From: Gimesia fumaroli
GTDB lineage: Bacteria; Planctomycetota; Planctomycetia; Planctomycetales; Planctomycetaceae
Direction: 5' to 3'
DNA: 64,000 nt
Assembly (NCBI RefSeq): GCF_007754425.1
Contig: NZ_CP037452.1
Span: 1,521,501 to 1,585,500 of the forward strand
Positions 55,184-63,607 of the stretch are shown here, piece after piece (positions within the stretch are counted from its first letter, which is position 1; every line of letters begins with the position of its first letter). Both the position numbers and the translations under genes were made by a program. Below the pieces are notes generated by a model. That model made no database searches, was not told the DNA's origin, and saw only the letters and a program-made list of their open reading frames with translations.

Positions 55184-56878
55184 ATGTCTGCCAGCCTGTT
55201 TTTGCAAAATAATGGCAACTCTTCCAGACTGGAGCTCAAAGGGAGGCAGGTGACTCTGGGGCGTCATCCTGATTGTGAGGTTTGCCTCAAGTCCAACACC
55301 GTTTCACGATACCATGCGCGGATTTCGCTGGTTGAGGACGGCCTGTATCAACTGGAAGACTTGGGCAGTGGCAATGGGACGTTTGTCAATAACGTATTGG
55401 TGAGAGATCCAGTTCCACTGCAGTCAGGCGATTCCATTTCCATCGGCCCCTTTCTCTTGGAGTTTTCCAGCGATGCCGAATACGAAAACAACCAGCAGGA
55501 AGGTCTGCTGACCTCATACGGATTGATTCCTTCGCTTAAAAATGTTTCGGTCAGGCCTCCTGCCAAAGATAAATCGACCATTTTGAGAGCGACAGGAACC
55601 AACAGTGATCTAAATCAGTTTCAGATCAAGCCGGAAATTAAATTGAAAGCGATTCTGGAAATCAGTCGCACAATTGCTTCCGCGTCAGATTTGGATTCGA
55701 TGGCTGAGAAGGTTTTGGAAGGATTATTTCATATTTTTCCGGCAGCAGACCGGGGTTGTATTTTATTGCGAGACCGAGAGAATCTACGATTTTTTCCTAA
55801 AGCGGTGCGTCATCGGCGGGAGAATGATCACGATGCACTGCAACTGAGTCGAACGGTTCTGAAAGCGGTCACGGATAATAAAACGGGGGTGCTCTCTGCG
55901 GATGCTGCCAATGATGAACGGTTTGAAAAAAGCGAGTCGGTTTCCACGCTGACAATCCGCTCTATCTTATGTGCACCGATGCTAGGCTTGGATGGTAGTG
56001 TAATTGGCATTATCAATCTGGACACGCAGCTGGCTGGCCAGATGTTTTCCGAGGATGATCTGGAACTTCTGATGGTGATTGCAGGGCAGACAGCGCTTTC
56101 GTATGAGAGTGCCCGCTTGATGATCTCGCATGTGGAAAAACAGCGATACGATAATGAAATGGAGATTGCTGCCCGCGTTCAGAAAGGTCTATTGCCAGCA
56201 AACATCCCTCAGGTATCCGGCTATGAGTTTTTTGTCTCTTACGAGGCAGCTCGCGCGGTCGGCGGGGATTATTATGATTTTATTCAACCGGAAGAAAATC
56301 TGATCTGGTTTGCATTGGGTGATGTGGCCGGCAAGGGGGTACCAGCATCTCTGGTGATGTCGCGTGTGTGCAGTGCGGTTCGCAGTACCGTCGAATTTGT
56401 GACAGATGTAACAGACGCCGTGCACCGGGTGAATCACCATATCGACGAAGCCGCCCATGATGGGCGGTTTATCACGTTTATTCTGGGACAGATTGATCTC
56501 ACGCAGAACTTGATTTCCTTCGTCAATGCCGGCCATCTGAATCCCCTGCTGTTAAAGGCAAATGGAACGCTCATCGAACTGGCCGCTGATCAGCCAAGTG
56601 TGCCACTGGGCGTGATGGAAGATTATGAATATCAGGTAATTCAGCATCGGCTCAATCCTGGCGAACAGTTAATTCTATTTACCGATGGTATTACCGAGGC
56701 GATGAATGAAGAGCGAGAGATATTTGGGATGGAACGATTGAAAGCAGCGATTCAGAAGTTCAAGTTGAATTCCGGAAAACTGGGCACTCAAATTTTGCAG
56801 ACGGTGAAAACATTTGCGGGGCAAGCTGAGCAGTATGATGATATGACGCTCGTGATCATCGGCAGAGATCAGGGCTGA
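55184..56878 (+). CDS. FHA-GAF-SpoIIE phosphatase (second of a tandem pair)
   Basis: The ATG at 55184 (MSASLFLQNNG) matches the first paralogue and is preferred to the upstream frame that overlaps its 3' end. The 564-residue protein has the same layout: FHA ([27 protein letters not shown]), GAF and SpoIIE with [27 protein letters not shown] and YDDMTLV. The metal site is intact. The pair arose by tandem duplication and has since diverged throughout; they share long identical blocks around [10 protein letters not shown] and DVAGKGVP. Confidence 0.93.
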   Translation: MSASLFLQNNGNSSRLELKGRQVTLGRHPDCEVCLKSNTVSRYHARISLVEDGLYQLEDLGSGNGTFVNNVLVRDPVPLQSGDSISIGPFLLEFSSDAEYENNQQEGLLTSYGLIPSLKNVSVRPPAKDKSTILRATGTNSDLNQFQIKPEIKLKAILEISRTIASASDLDSMAEKVLEGLFHIFPAADRGCILLRDRENLRFFPKAVRHRRENDHDALQLSRTVLKAVTDNKTGVLSADAANDERFEKSESVSTLTIRSILCAPMLGLDGSVIGIINLDTQLAGQMFSEDDLELLMVIAGQTALSYESARLMISHVEKQRYDNEMEIAARVQKGLLPANIPQVSGYEFFVSYEAARAVGGDYYDFIQPEENLIWFALGDVAGKGVPASLVMSRVCSAVRSTVEFVTDVTDAVHRVNHHIDEAAHDGRFITFILGQIDLTQNLISFVNAGHLNPLLLKANGTLIELAADQPSVPLGVMEDYEYQVIQHRLNPGEQLILFTDGITEAMNEEREIFGMERLKAAIQKFKLNSGKLGTQILQTVKTFAGQAEQYDDMTLVIIGRDQG

Positions 56879-56911
56879 TTTCATCAGGACTCAATAGATT
56901 CGGGCGCATAA

Positions 56912-56946
56912 AAAAGTGAGACGCGGGGGGAATGCGTCTCACTTTT
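56912..56946. terminator. Bidirectional intrinsic terminator
   Basis: A 13-bp stem (56912-56924 with 56934-56946) has flanking A and T runs within its ends. It lies between the convergent phosphatase and small basic protein genes. Confidence 0.92.
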
Positions 56947-56979
56947 CGTTTTCAACACTGACCTTTGAGAAGTGAATCT

Positions 56980-57297
56980 CTACAGGGAAATGTCGGTTGG
57001 TTCTGCTACTTTACGGTATCCCATGCTGTGTAATACTTCGAGTACTTCACTCCAGGTAGGGAATTGGCGTCCGCTGCGTCTTTTGTAATCGTCCATAGCT
57101 TTCATGAAGTCGATCTCCTGATCGCTATAGTCGCGTTCACACGTTGTAGGATCAATCTGCCGACGTCGTTCGGTTTTACGCTGGTCGACAACTTCGTGTT
57201 TTTCATGGATGGCGTCTTTTTTTGTAGTCGCATTTCTTCTACTCGTACGACGACGATCGACGACTAATTCTGATGGGGGATCAAGTTGTTTTACCAT
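56980..57297 (-). CDS. Small conserved-looking basic protein, function unknown
   Basis: The ATG at 57297 ([10 protein letters not shown]) is preferred over an upstream frame of unlikely composition. The 105-residue protein has an Arg-rich half ([10 protein letters not shown] and [11 protein letters not shown], a repeated R-R motif). It then has a compact C-terminal helical half ([38 protein letters not shown]). The latter looks like a small DNA- or RNA-binding or adaptor domain. No known family was recognised. Confidence 0.65.
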   Translation of the reverse strand: MVKQLDPPSELVVDRRRTSRRNATTKKDAIHEKHEVVDQRKTERRRQIDPTTCERDYSDQEIDFMKAMDDYKRRSGRQFPTWSEVLEVLHSMGYRKVAEPTDISL

Positions 57298-57765
57298 GTT
57301 TAATTTTTGCCTTTTTCGAGGGGAGTAAGTTTGCCTGAAATTATTTTTATGGAATGAACAGTGATAAAAACCAATGTGAAACTGAATACACAATCTAGTG
57401 GTTTGCGATTTTTATCCCTGAGTCTTCAATTTCAGCTTCACAACAATTTGTGAAGAATTGATCCACAAAACCAAATATTTTCTGGCCAGGGAAAGAATGT
57501 GGAGCTAACCTTACTCTATTATTTCCACATAAAATCGGATTGGGTAGTTTGTTTAAAATAATTAACACTGATAAGCATAAGAGACATTGCCGGTTGAGTA
57601 GTTATCCCGATTATTCTGATTTTAGGGTAGGGATTTCGAGGCGATGTTCAGAATTGTGTACACAGTCGGAACTTTTGAGTGCGAATGTAGCGAAATAATC
57701 ACGAACGAGTTATGTTGAACTCTCGAATCATATAGCTCGTTCAAGGTGATCCACGCGGTGCTGAA
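57298..57765. other. Intergenic region
   Basis: About 470 bp of AT-rich sequence. A weak inverted repeat (57703-57709 with 57735-57741, 25-nt loop) lies downstream of the following minus-strand gene. Nothing gene-like is seen. Confidence 0.4.
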
Positions 57766-59589
57766 TTAGTTGACCGGATCGAGAGAACCTAAGCCCATAA
57801 TGATGCGGACCTGAGTTTTCTGGAGCCCGGCTGCCAAGAAGAGCCCATCAAACGACTGAAGCAGTCCTTTTAAACCAGAGAGCTTTTTGCGGCCTTTCTC
57901 AATATCGCCGTCTTGTCCTTGCGCCAGTTGCTTTGCCAGAAAGTCGGAATTTTGATCGATGAAAGCTCGGATGGAGGAAATGTTCAGAAAGCAGAGTTGC
58001 TTTTCCTGCTGGAAGAAGGTTTCTTTCCAGGTCTGGAACAAGGGAAGTGCCGCAAGACTTTCTTCCGATTTCAGCGTGAAAAATTCTTTGACCAGTTCCG
58101 GTGAGCTGGCAAATACAATTTGTTGCTCGTTGATTCCGTAAGCGGGGCGGTAGGGGCCGATACTGTCGATCCAGCGCATCTGAAACAGCTCATGATCTTC
58201 GATCTTTAAGATGGAGGCCGAAGTATCTTGTTTGAGATGCGCATTATGATGTGCGAGCATACTGTTCATCAGAAAATTTGCGACATTTTCGAGGGCGGTC
58301 TGATATTGTGACTTGTCTGCCCCTATTGCTGGTTGATCGGGGTTAGTGATCTGTAAGGCAACAAGTCCGTCGAACGAGATCGCATCGAAAGAAAGTTCTT
58401 TTCGAGGCACTGAATAAAACAAGACATTCGGGCCAAGGGCTTTTGCGAATTCAGTGACCGGGTCGAGTCCTCCCAGAAGACCAACGGAGACGGCGTGGAA
58501 TTTTTGCCACTTTTCTGGATTTTTGTTCGCGTAAAAGTCAACGACTTTTTGAGTCAATAAATGGATATTAAGTTGGCCACAGAGGACTGCCAGTGCTTTT
58601 TTCGGAACCAGCGTGTATTTCTCCGGAATTTCTGTCGGAACCTGTAAGGCATCCAGTAATGGCAGATTGATCGCTTCAGAATTAAACAGGATAACCGTTT
58701 CCAAAGCGACGGTGTTTTTAAGATGAAGCCCGACGATTAGGCCTCCAGTTTTATGCCACCAGTTGACGACGCCTTTCTCAACTTCATTTTTGGGGGGCTT
58801 GATATGTTCATCCCAGATGCGTGGATTAAGAAATAATGAGCCGGTGACATTCGGAGATAATTTTGATTGCGCTCGTTGATAGATTTTTAAATTGAATAGG
58901 CTGGCTTGGGCGTCGCGAGGCTGTTTTTGGAGAGTCTGCTTTACGTATAGGTCTACGGTCGACTGAAGAATATGTTTGTTTTCCGTCACCACGAGCGTGC
59001 GTTCGAGAAAGGTATAATAAATTTGGGGGATTGTGTCGCTGTCGGCTCCTGATTGGCTGGCGATAAAGCAGGGAACTTTCTGGTAATTGATCGAAGTGAC
59101 AGTGACACCGGTCTTTTTGAACCAGCTTTCGAACAGACTTTTCGTAGCACTCGCTTTTTTGACTCTGGCGAGCAGGAGAGGGGAAGGGGTTTGTTTTGGA
59201 CCATTGTTAAATACCGCTAACCCCACCGATTCGCCAAACAGATTATTGAGCAACGGAAACAGACGTTGTTCTGTGACCGATTCGACATCGCGCAAGCCCT
59301 GCTTGAGATTTTTTACATCCTGACTTATAAGCCAGGACTGAAAGACTTGTGTCTGTTGGAAGCGGGTTACCACAGGAGAAACCAGAAACTGTTTCAGATG
59401 CCCGTTCAGATCTGAGGCTTCAACATAGACGCCTGCCTTATCATCAACCAGTTGGCTGAGCGGAGTCTCTGCAACGGCAGCAGCACTGCCAAGAGAAATA
59501 AAGACCACTGATACCAAAACCATAGCGAGAATTGTTGATTTCTTAACAGTCAGGCAGAGTTGTGCTGGATATTGTTTCATAGGCTGCAT
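57766..59589 (-). CDS. Exported DUF3352-like hypothetical protein
   Basis: The protein has about 607 residues from the start at 59589; 59580 and a GTG at 59601 are alternatives. A signal peptide is visible (KKSTILAMVLVSVVFISLGS, then AAAVAE). The rest shows the mixed alpha/beta repeats typical of planctomycete DUF3352-type proteins, such as VYVEASDLNGHLKQFL, IYYTFLERTLVVTENK and QQIVFASSPELVKEFF. No catalytic motif is seen. Probably periplasmic, function unknown. Confidence 0.7.
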   Translation of the reverse strand: MQPMKQYPAQLCLTVKKSTILAMVLVSVVFISLGSAAAVAETPLSQLVDDKAGVYVEASDLNGHLKQFLVSPVVTRFQQTQVFQSWLISQDVKNLKQGLRDVESVTEQRLFPLLNNLFGESVGLAVFNNGPKQTPSPLLLARVKKASATKSLFESWFKKTGVTVTSINYQKVPCFIASQSGADSDTIPQIYYTFLERTLVVTENKHILQSTVDLYVKQTLQKQPRDAQASLFNLKIYQRAQSKLSPNVTGSLFLNPRIWDEHIKPPKNEVEKGVVNWWHKTGGLIVGLHLKNTVALETVILFNSEAINLPLLDALQVPTEIPEKYTLVPKKALAVLCGQLNIHLLTQKVVDFYANKNPEKWQKFHAVSVGLLGGLDPVTEFAKALGPNVLFYSVPRKELSFDAISFDGLVALQITNPDQPAIGADKSQYQTALENVANFLMNSMLAHHNAHLKQDTSASILKIEDHELFQMRWIDSIGPYRPAYGINEQQIVFASSPELVKEFFTLKSEESLAALPLFQTWKETFFQQEKQLCFLNISSIRAFIDQNSDFLAKQLAQGQDGDIEKGRKKLSGLKGLLQSFDGLFLAAGLQKTQVRIIMGLGSLDPVN

Positions 59590-59662
59590 GCTTGGGAGCA
59601 CTCCCGTCAGGTCTTAAATATTGGTATCAGGAAAACATATCTTATTTTGGAACTGAGTGCTT

Positions 59663-60373
59663 TTAAATTTTCGTTGATTCTTCGGGAACGGAATGCAGTA
59701 TGAAATTCCAGGCATGGCTGATCTGGTTCTTCAGTGGTTGCATTTCATGATTGATATCATCAACCCAGTGAGGTTCGTCTGGCAGGACGCTTGTTGATTC
59801 AGGGCGGGGACGTGTTACCGGAACCAGACTGACGGCTTCAGTCATCGTGCCAGCAGTGCTTTGTGCCAGTCCCCAGGAAGCGGCGCCTGCATTGCGCAAC
59901 AACTGGTTGAAACTTTGATTGGGGGTATTTGCTTTGCTATCAGGTGTTTGAGTTTCTGGGAAGAGGTGCGTATTGGTGGCGATGGTATTGGGGGGGATTA
60001 CATCAGGTTGATCCCCGGGAAAATTCAGGGACACGGCAACCAGTATCACTGCGGCCGTGAGCAGACTGCCATACCACCAGCGTGCAGATGCATGTGTGCT
60101 TCTACCTGTGATAGAAGATGCTTCGCTGAGAGCCGATGAATTCAGGTTGTTACGGTCTGTGTTATCAAGTTGTGACATGACTGCCTCAACCAGATCGATT
60201 TCTGGTAGAGCCTGTTTCCAGGCAGGTAATGCATGTTCAACGATCAGGTAGTCTTCCCAGACTCTCTGGTGTTCCGGCGATGAGATTGCCAGATTTTCCA
60301 GTCTGGGACGTTGGTCAAAATTTCGCATTTCGACCATGCTCTCTAGTTCGGATTGATATTCAACGAGATTCAT
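59663..60373 (-). CDS. Putative anti-sigma factor (single-pass)
   Basis: The ATG at 60373 (MNLVEYQSEL) overlaps the sigma factor gene by 14 bp. The 236-residue protein has an N-terminal cytoplasmic helical part (to about 95), a single membrane segment (about 102-118, LLTAAVILVAVSLNF) and a polar periplasmic part. No zinc-binding HXXXCXXC motif of classic ZAS anti-sigma factors is present. Its role is inferred from position and topology. Confidence 0.7.
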   Translation of the reverse strand: MNLVEYQSELESMVEMRNFDQRPRLENLAISSPEHQRVWEDYLIVEHALPAWKQALPEIDLVEAVMSQLDNTDRNNLNSSALSEASSITGRSTHASARWWYGSLLTAAVILVAVSLNFPGDQPDVIPPNTIATNTHLFPETQTPDSKANTPNQSFNQLLRNAGAASWGLAQSTAGTMTEAVSLVPVTRPRPESTSVLPDEPHWVDDINHEMQPLKNQISHAWNFILHSVPEESTKI

Positions 60374-60917
60374 GTCTGACCTCTGGTACAATTCCACGCT
60401 GTCTGAGTGTAGACGCCAGTTCCTGCCTGGAGCGGTGTAACCATGTTTTAATGGTTCCTTCCGGTCTCTCCAGAATGTCTCCGATTTCCTGACAGCTCAG
60501 ATTCTCCTGATGAAATAAAATAAAACACGTGCGATGATCTTCACGTAACAGGTTGATGGCTTTCTGAAGTTCTTCACCAAGATCTTGCAGTTGTTCCGGC
60601 GATTGACTGACTGCCAGCTCGGAAGCAAACTCTGTGGGGACGGGCCGTTTGGACCGTTTACTCAGGAATGTTCTGCATCGATTGGCGGCGATGGTCAATA
60701 ACCAGGGTTTCAATGTTCGGGTGGGATCCCATTGATGAAGACTGCGAAATGCACGTACAAAGACTTCCTGCGCCACATCCTCGGCGTCTTGTCGATGTCC
60801 GAGCATACGATAACAAAGTCCAAAAATCGGGCTTTGGAATCGCGCTACTAATGCGCGCATTTCCTCTCTATTACCTTCCAGGCAACTTCGGACTTGCGCC
60901 GCATCTTCTTCATTCAC
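60360..60917 (-). CDS. ECF RNA polymerase sigma factor (RpoE-like)
   Basis: The 185-residue protein has region 2 (FQSPIFGLCYRMLGHRQDAE, DVAQEVFVRAFRSL and the PWLLTIAANRCRTFL helix). Region 4 has LLREDHRTCFILFHQENLSC, QEIGDILERPEGTIKTWLHR. Region 4 ends the protein without an extension. It would direct transcription at its own promoter set once released from its partner, encoded by the overlapping downstream gene. Confidence 0.95.
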   Translation of the reverse strand: MNEEDAAQVRSCLEGNREEMRALVARFQSPIFGLCYRMLGHRQDAEDVAQEVFVRAFRSLHQWDPTRTLKPWLLTIAANRCRTFLSKRSKRPVPTEFASELAVSQSPEQLQDLGEELQKAINLLREDHRTCFILFHQENLSCQEIGDILERPEGTIKTWLHRSRQELASTLRQRGIVPEVRHESR

Positions 60918-61457
60918 GGAGAAATCCCGTTTTTGTCATTCTTCGTTGCGGCCGCAGATGGCAGCGACTCCTTTTCTGGCTGCAATCGAAACGGCGTTTC
61001 GTACTACTGAAATTTGAATCAAAACCTCAGGCCATTCAATTAAATATACCAATTTATTCGGGCAGAGGTTTCAGGCGGATGAAGAAAATTGAGAATGGTT
61101 AGTGATGTATTGTAATGTTTAGTATTGTTTTCCCATAAAGGACAGGATGAGGATGCTTTGGTTTCCTCATGAAATTGTCAGGTTACAAGTAAAAGTTCAA
61201 TAGATGCTCTCTGATAAAATAGAGTGCTAGGAGGTAAATACCATATGTTTTGAAAATTAAGTAAGTAAATGTATATTGTGGTGTTTGTATTCAGTAAGTC
61301 TTTTTGTATCTATGGTTTAAGTGTTTAGATTGACAGTCCATAGAAGGTGAAACATACTTAGTATAATTCCGTAATTAATGATTCTGTCATTAACGGTTCA
61401 TTATTTAACAGCACGAATTGATACTTTTTTATGTTTTCTTTTTTAAGGATGTTCAAG
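60918..61457. other. Intergenic region before the prepilin-like gene
   Basis: About 540 bp, AT-rich to the right. It contains a perfect AGGAGGT at about 61230 followed 9 bp later by ATG-TTT-TGA, a two-codon frame likely due to chance. No other structure. Confidence 0.4.
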
Positions 61458-62405
61458 ATGAGGCACTTGAGAACTTCTATTAGATCGCGAGGGTTTACCC
61501 TGATTGAGTTGCTGGTTGTGATCGCCATTATTGCAATTCTAATCGCATTGTTACTTCCAGCCGTGCAGCAGGCACGTGAGGCAGCTCGACGTAGTACTTG
61601 TAAAAACAATCTGAAGCAAATCAGTCTGGCAATGCATAATTATGAGAGTGCTCATAGTACGTTTCCTTATGGGCACCGTGGTGGTGGCGGGGCCTATCCG
61701 ACGTATTGCCATAATCGAGATACCTGGTTCCATCGTATTCTACCTTATGTAGATCAGGCACCGATGTATAATAACTATGAAGCTGACTGTGCGAATGTGT
61801 CTGCGAGCACGAGTAATCATGTGCATAACATTTCGAGCAGTCAGATTTTTGTTCGCACACCATTACCGGCATTCATGTGCCCTTCCGATATAGGGCCAGG
61901 GTTTGCTGAACCTTCTGGAGTTCGCTGGGGTGGTAGCTATCTGGGTTGTATTGGTTGGGCAAATAACCGTTCGACTGGTACGGATAACGGCATGTTTGGA
62001 TATCAGACGAAGACAAAAATGCGCGATATTACAGATGGAACGTCAAACACAATGATGTTGAGTGAAGGGGTACAGCGTGTGGCTGTGCCGACCGGTTTTT
62101 CCTGGGGATGTGCAGGGTGTTATTGGATTGGTGGTGCTCATGGTGAAGTGACATTCTCTGCCTTTGAGACTCCCAATACTTCAGCGGCAGACCAGAATTA
62201 TCTTTGTAAAAGTACAACTGATATAAATGCTCCCTGTGTTGTAAATCAGACGGATAAATGGAACTATGCCCGCAGTCAGCATGTCGGAGGTGTGCATGCG
62301 GGTATGGCCGATGGTGCCGTGCGGTTTATTTCAGAAAACATTGACCGCGGTACATTCCGGGCAATCGCGACTACCTCTGGTGATGAAGTCGTTGGTGAAT
62401 TTTAA
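61458..62405 (+). CDS. DUF1559 prepilin-type protein
   Basis: The ATG at 61458 has AAGGA 8 bp upstream. The 315-residue protein has a type IV prepilin N-terminus: [20 protein letters not shown] with cleavage after Gly12 and a Glu at position 5 of the mature form. It is followed by [18 protein letters not shown] and the DUF1559 C-terminal [20 protein letters not shown]1559 proteins are present in many copies in planctomycetes and are presumed pseudopilins or surface proteins. The downstream lipoprotein is probably its partner. Confidence 0.93.
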   Translation: MRHLRTSIRSRGFTLIELLVVIAIIAILIALLLPAVQQAREAARRSTCKNNLKQISLAMHNYESAHSTFPYGHRGGGGAYPTYCHNRDTWFHRILPYVDQAPMYNNYEADCANVSASTSNHVHNISSSQIFVRTPLPAFMCPSDIGPGFAEPSGVRWGGSYLGCIGWANNRSTGTDNGMFGYQTKTKMRDITDGTSNTMMLSEGVQRVAVPTGFSWGCAGCYWIGGAHGEVTFSAFETPNTSAADQNYLCKSTTDINAPCVVNQTDKWNYARSQHVGGVHAGMADGAVRFISENIDRGTFRAIATTSGDEVVGEF

Positions 62406-62438
62406 GTTGTTGAATACGTAGAATTATCGATCTTCCAT

Positions 62439-62464
62439 CACCCCCGGTATCTTTGCCGGGGGTG
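62439..62464 (+). other. GC-rich intercistronic hairpin
   Basis: A perfect 9-bp stem (62439-62447 with 62456-62464) lies between the DUF1559 and lipoprotein genes without a T-run. It may stabilise or partly terminate the upstream mRNA. Confidence 0.65.
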
Positions 62465-62488
62465 GTCTGATCCCATAGGAAAGATTCA

Positions 62489-62908
62489 ATGAAAACACTC
62501 TCTTTTTGTTTGATTTTAATGTGTACTGCCGGAATGCTTGTTGGTTGTGGTGGTGCCAGTGATGCACCAGTAACATATCCTGTTTCCGGTAATGTGACAC
62601 TGGACGGCGAGCCCCTGGCGGAAGGAAATATTATTTTTCGTGATGCCGCTGGAAAAGCAGCAAGCGCTGCTGGGAAAATCGAGAATGGTGAATTCTCATT
62701 TGAGGCGGTTGCCGGTAAAAAAGCAGTTGTGATTACCGCGACACGTGAAGTTCCAGGAAAAACTGCTGTGGGTGGCGCTCCAGATGAGCCGCCGGTGCCT
62801 GCGATTGAGCAGTATATTCCAGATACCTACAATGAAAAGACGACTCTGGAAGCTGGTGTCAGTGATTCGGGAGCAAATGAATTCACATTCGATTTGAAGA
62901 GCAAATAG
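62489..62908 (+). CDS. Small lipoprotein with carboxypeptidase-regulatory-like domain
   Basis: The 139-residue protein has a lipobox (MLVGCGG, Cys at about residue 20). The compact beta domain has YPVSGNVTLDGEPLAEGNII, FSFEAVAGKKAVVITATR and a C-terminal FTFDLKSK. This is the usual companion of DUF1559 genes in planctomycetes. It is anchored in a membrane and the function is unknown. It has its own terminator. Confidence 0.85.
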   Translation: MKTLSFCLILMCTAGMLVGCGGASDAPVTYPVSGNVTLDGEPLAEGNIIFRDAAGKAASAAGKIENGEFSFEAVAGKKAVVITATREVPGKTAVGGAPDEPPVPAIEQYIPDTYNEKTTLEAGVSDSGANEFTFDLKSK

Positions 62909-62930
62909 AATTCTTGAGAGGCATTACAAA

Positions 62931-62966
62931 ACAAGCCGGGTCCAAATGAACCCGGCTTGTTTTTTA
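62931..62966 (+). terminator. Intrinsic terminator of the DUF1559/lipoprotein operon
   Basis: An 11-bp stem (62931-62941 with 62950-62960) is followed by a run of T. Confidence 0.93.
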
Positions 62967-63049
62967 CTTTTGCAACTTCTAGCTGGTACTGTGTCGCGTC
63001 TCAACCTGTAGTTCTGAGAGGCGTTTCGAAGCAATCTTTATATTTGCTG

Positions 63050-63262
63050 TTATTGTTTTTGAATGCATTCGCGTGCCAGGATGCGTGCCTGCTTGAATGC
63101 ATGCTTTACTGTAAATGCCCGGGCTTCAACCTGCTCTTCGGTGTAGTACTTGCCATGGTCGCTTTCGGGTAGCCCTGCCAGTGATAAGGTAAGAGGCAGA
63201 AGGTCGAGAAACTCACGGTACCGTCGCTGAATATCACTGCTGGCGTTGGCTGAATCGTTCAC
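63050..63262 (-). CDS. Small hypothetical protein
   Basis: The 70-residue protein has a coherent helical pattern, REFLDLLPLTLSLAGLPESD followed by KYYTEEQVEARAFTVKHAFK. It looks like a real protein, not a shadow frame. No signal peptide or membrane segment is seen. No family was recognised. Confidence 0.6.
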   Translation of the reverse strand: MNDSANASSDIQRRYREFLDLLPLTLSLAGLPESDHGKYYTEEQVEARAFTVKHAFKQARILARECIQKQ

Positions 63263-63590
63263 TGAAAGCGTCTCCCTCTTTTTCTTGCATCATAGTTACG
63301 TAAAATGAAACTGAAATTTGATGGTAGGTTTGAGTTGGTATCGACTGTTATCCGTGACTGAATTCGGCCCGCGGACTCCATAGATCAAACCTTGTTGCTC
63401 TCGCTACTTCTACCTTGATTCTCTCAAAGGCAATTCAGAAAAGCAATGGGAACTAAGGAGATTGCCATGAGCAATGTCTGGATTCGGTCCTTTTCAAAAC
63501 CAGCAAACAAATCTTATGACAGAGTAAGGCACTCCGACTCATGTAAACCGATGCAGGCAGTGAGCGGCGTGTTCGAAGCCAGAGCCAGAG
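63263..63590. other. Intergenic region
   Basis: The region is GC-moderate and contains the possible 46-codon gene listed separately. No hairpin was noticed. Confidence 0.4.
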
Positions 63591-63607
63591 TTATTCTTTG
63601 TTTTTGA
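63467..63607 (+). CDS. Possible 46-residue small protein
   Basis: AAGGAG lies 7 bp before the ATG, a strong ribosome binding site for this genome. The 46 codons (MSNVWIRSFSKPANKSYDRV and 26 more, ending VILCF) are basic and soluble in character. The end overlaps the convergent P/Q-rich gene by 17 bp. Conservation cannot be judged from the window. Confidence 0.4.
   Translation: MSNVWIRSFSKPANKSYDRVRHSDSCKPMQAVSGVFEARARVILCF

Noticed and set aside
57703..57741. Inverted repeat as terminator for the DUF3352-like gene
   Set aside because: Only 7 bp with a 25-nt loop and no proper T-run; too weak to call.
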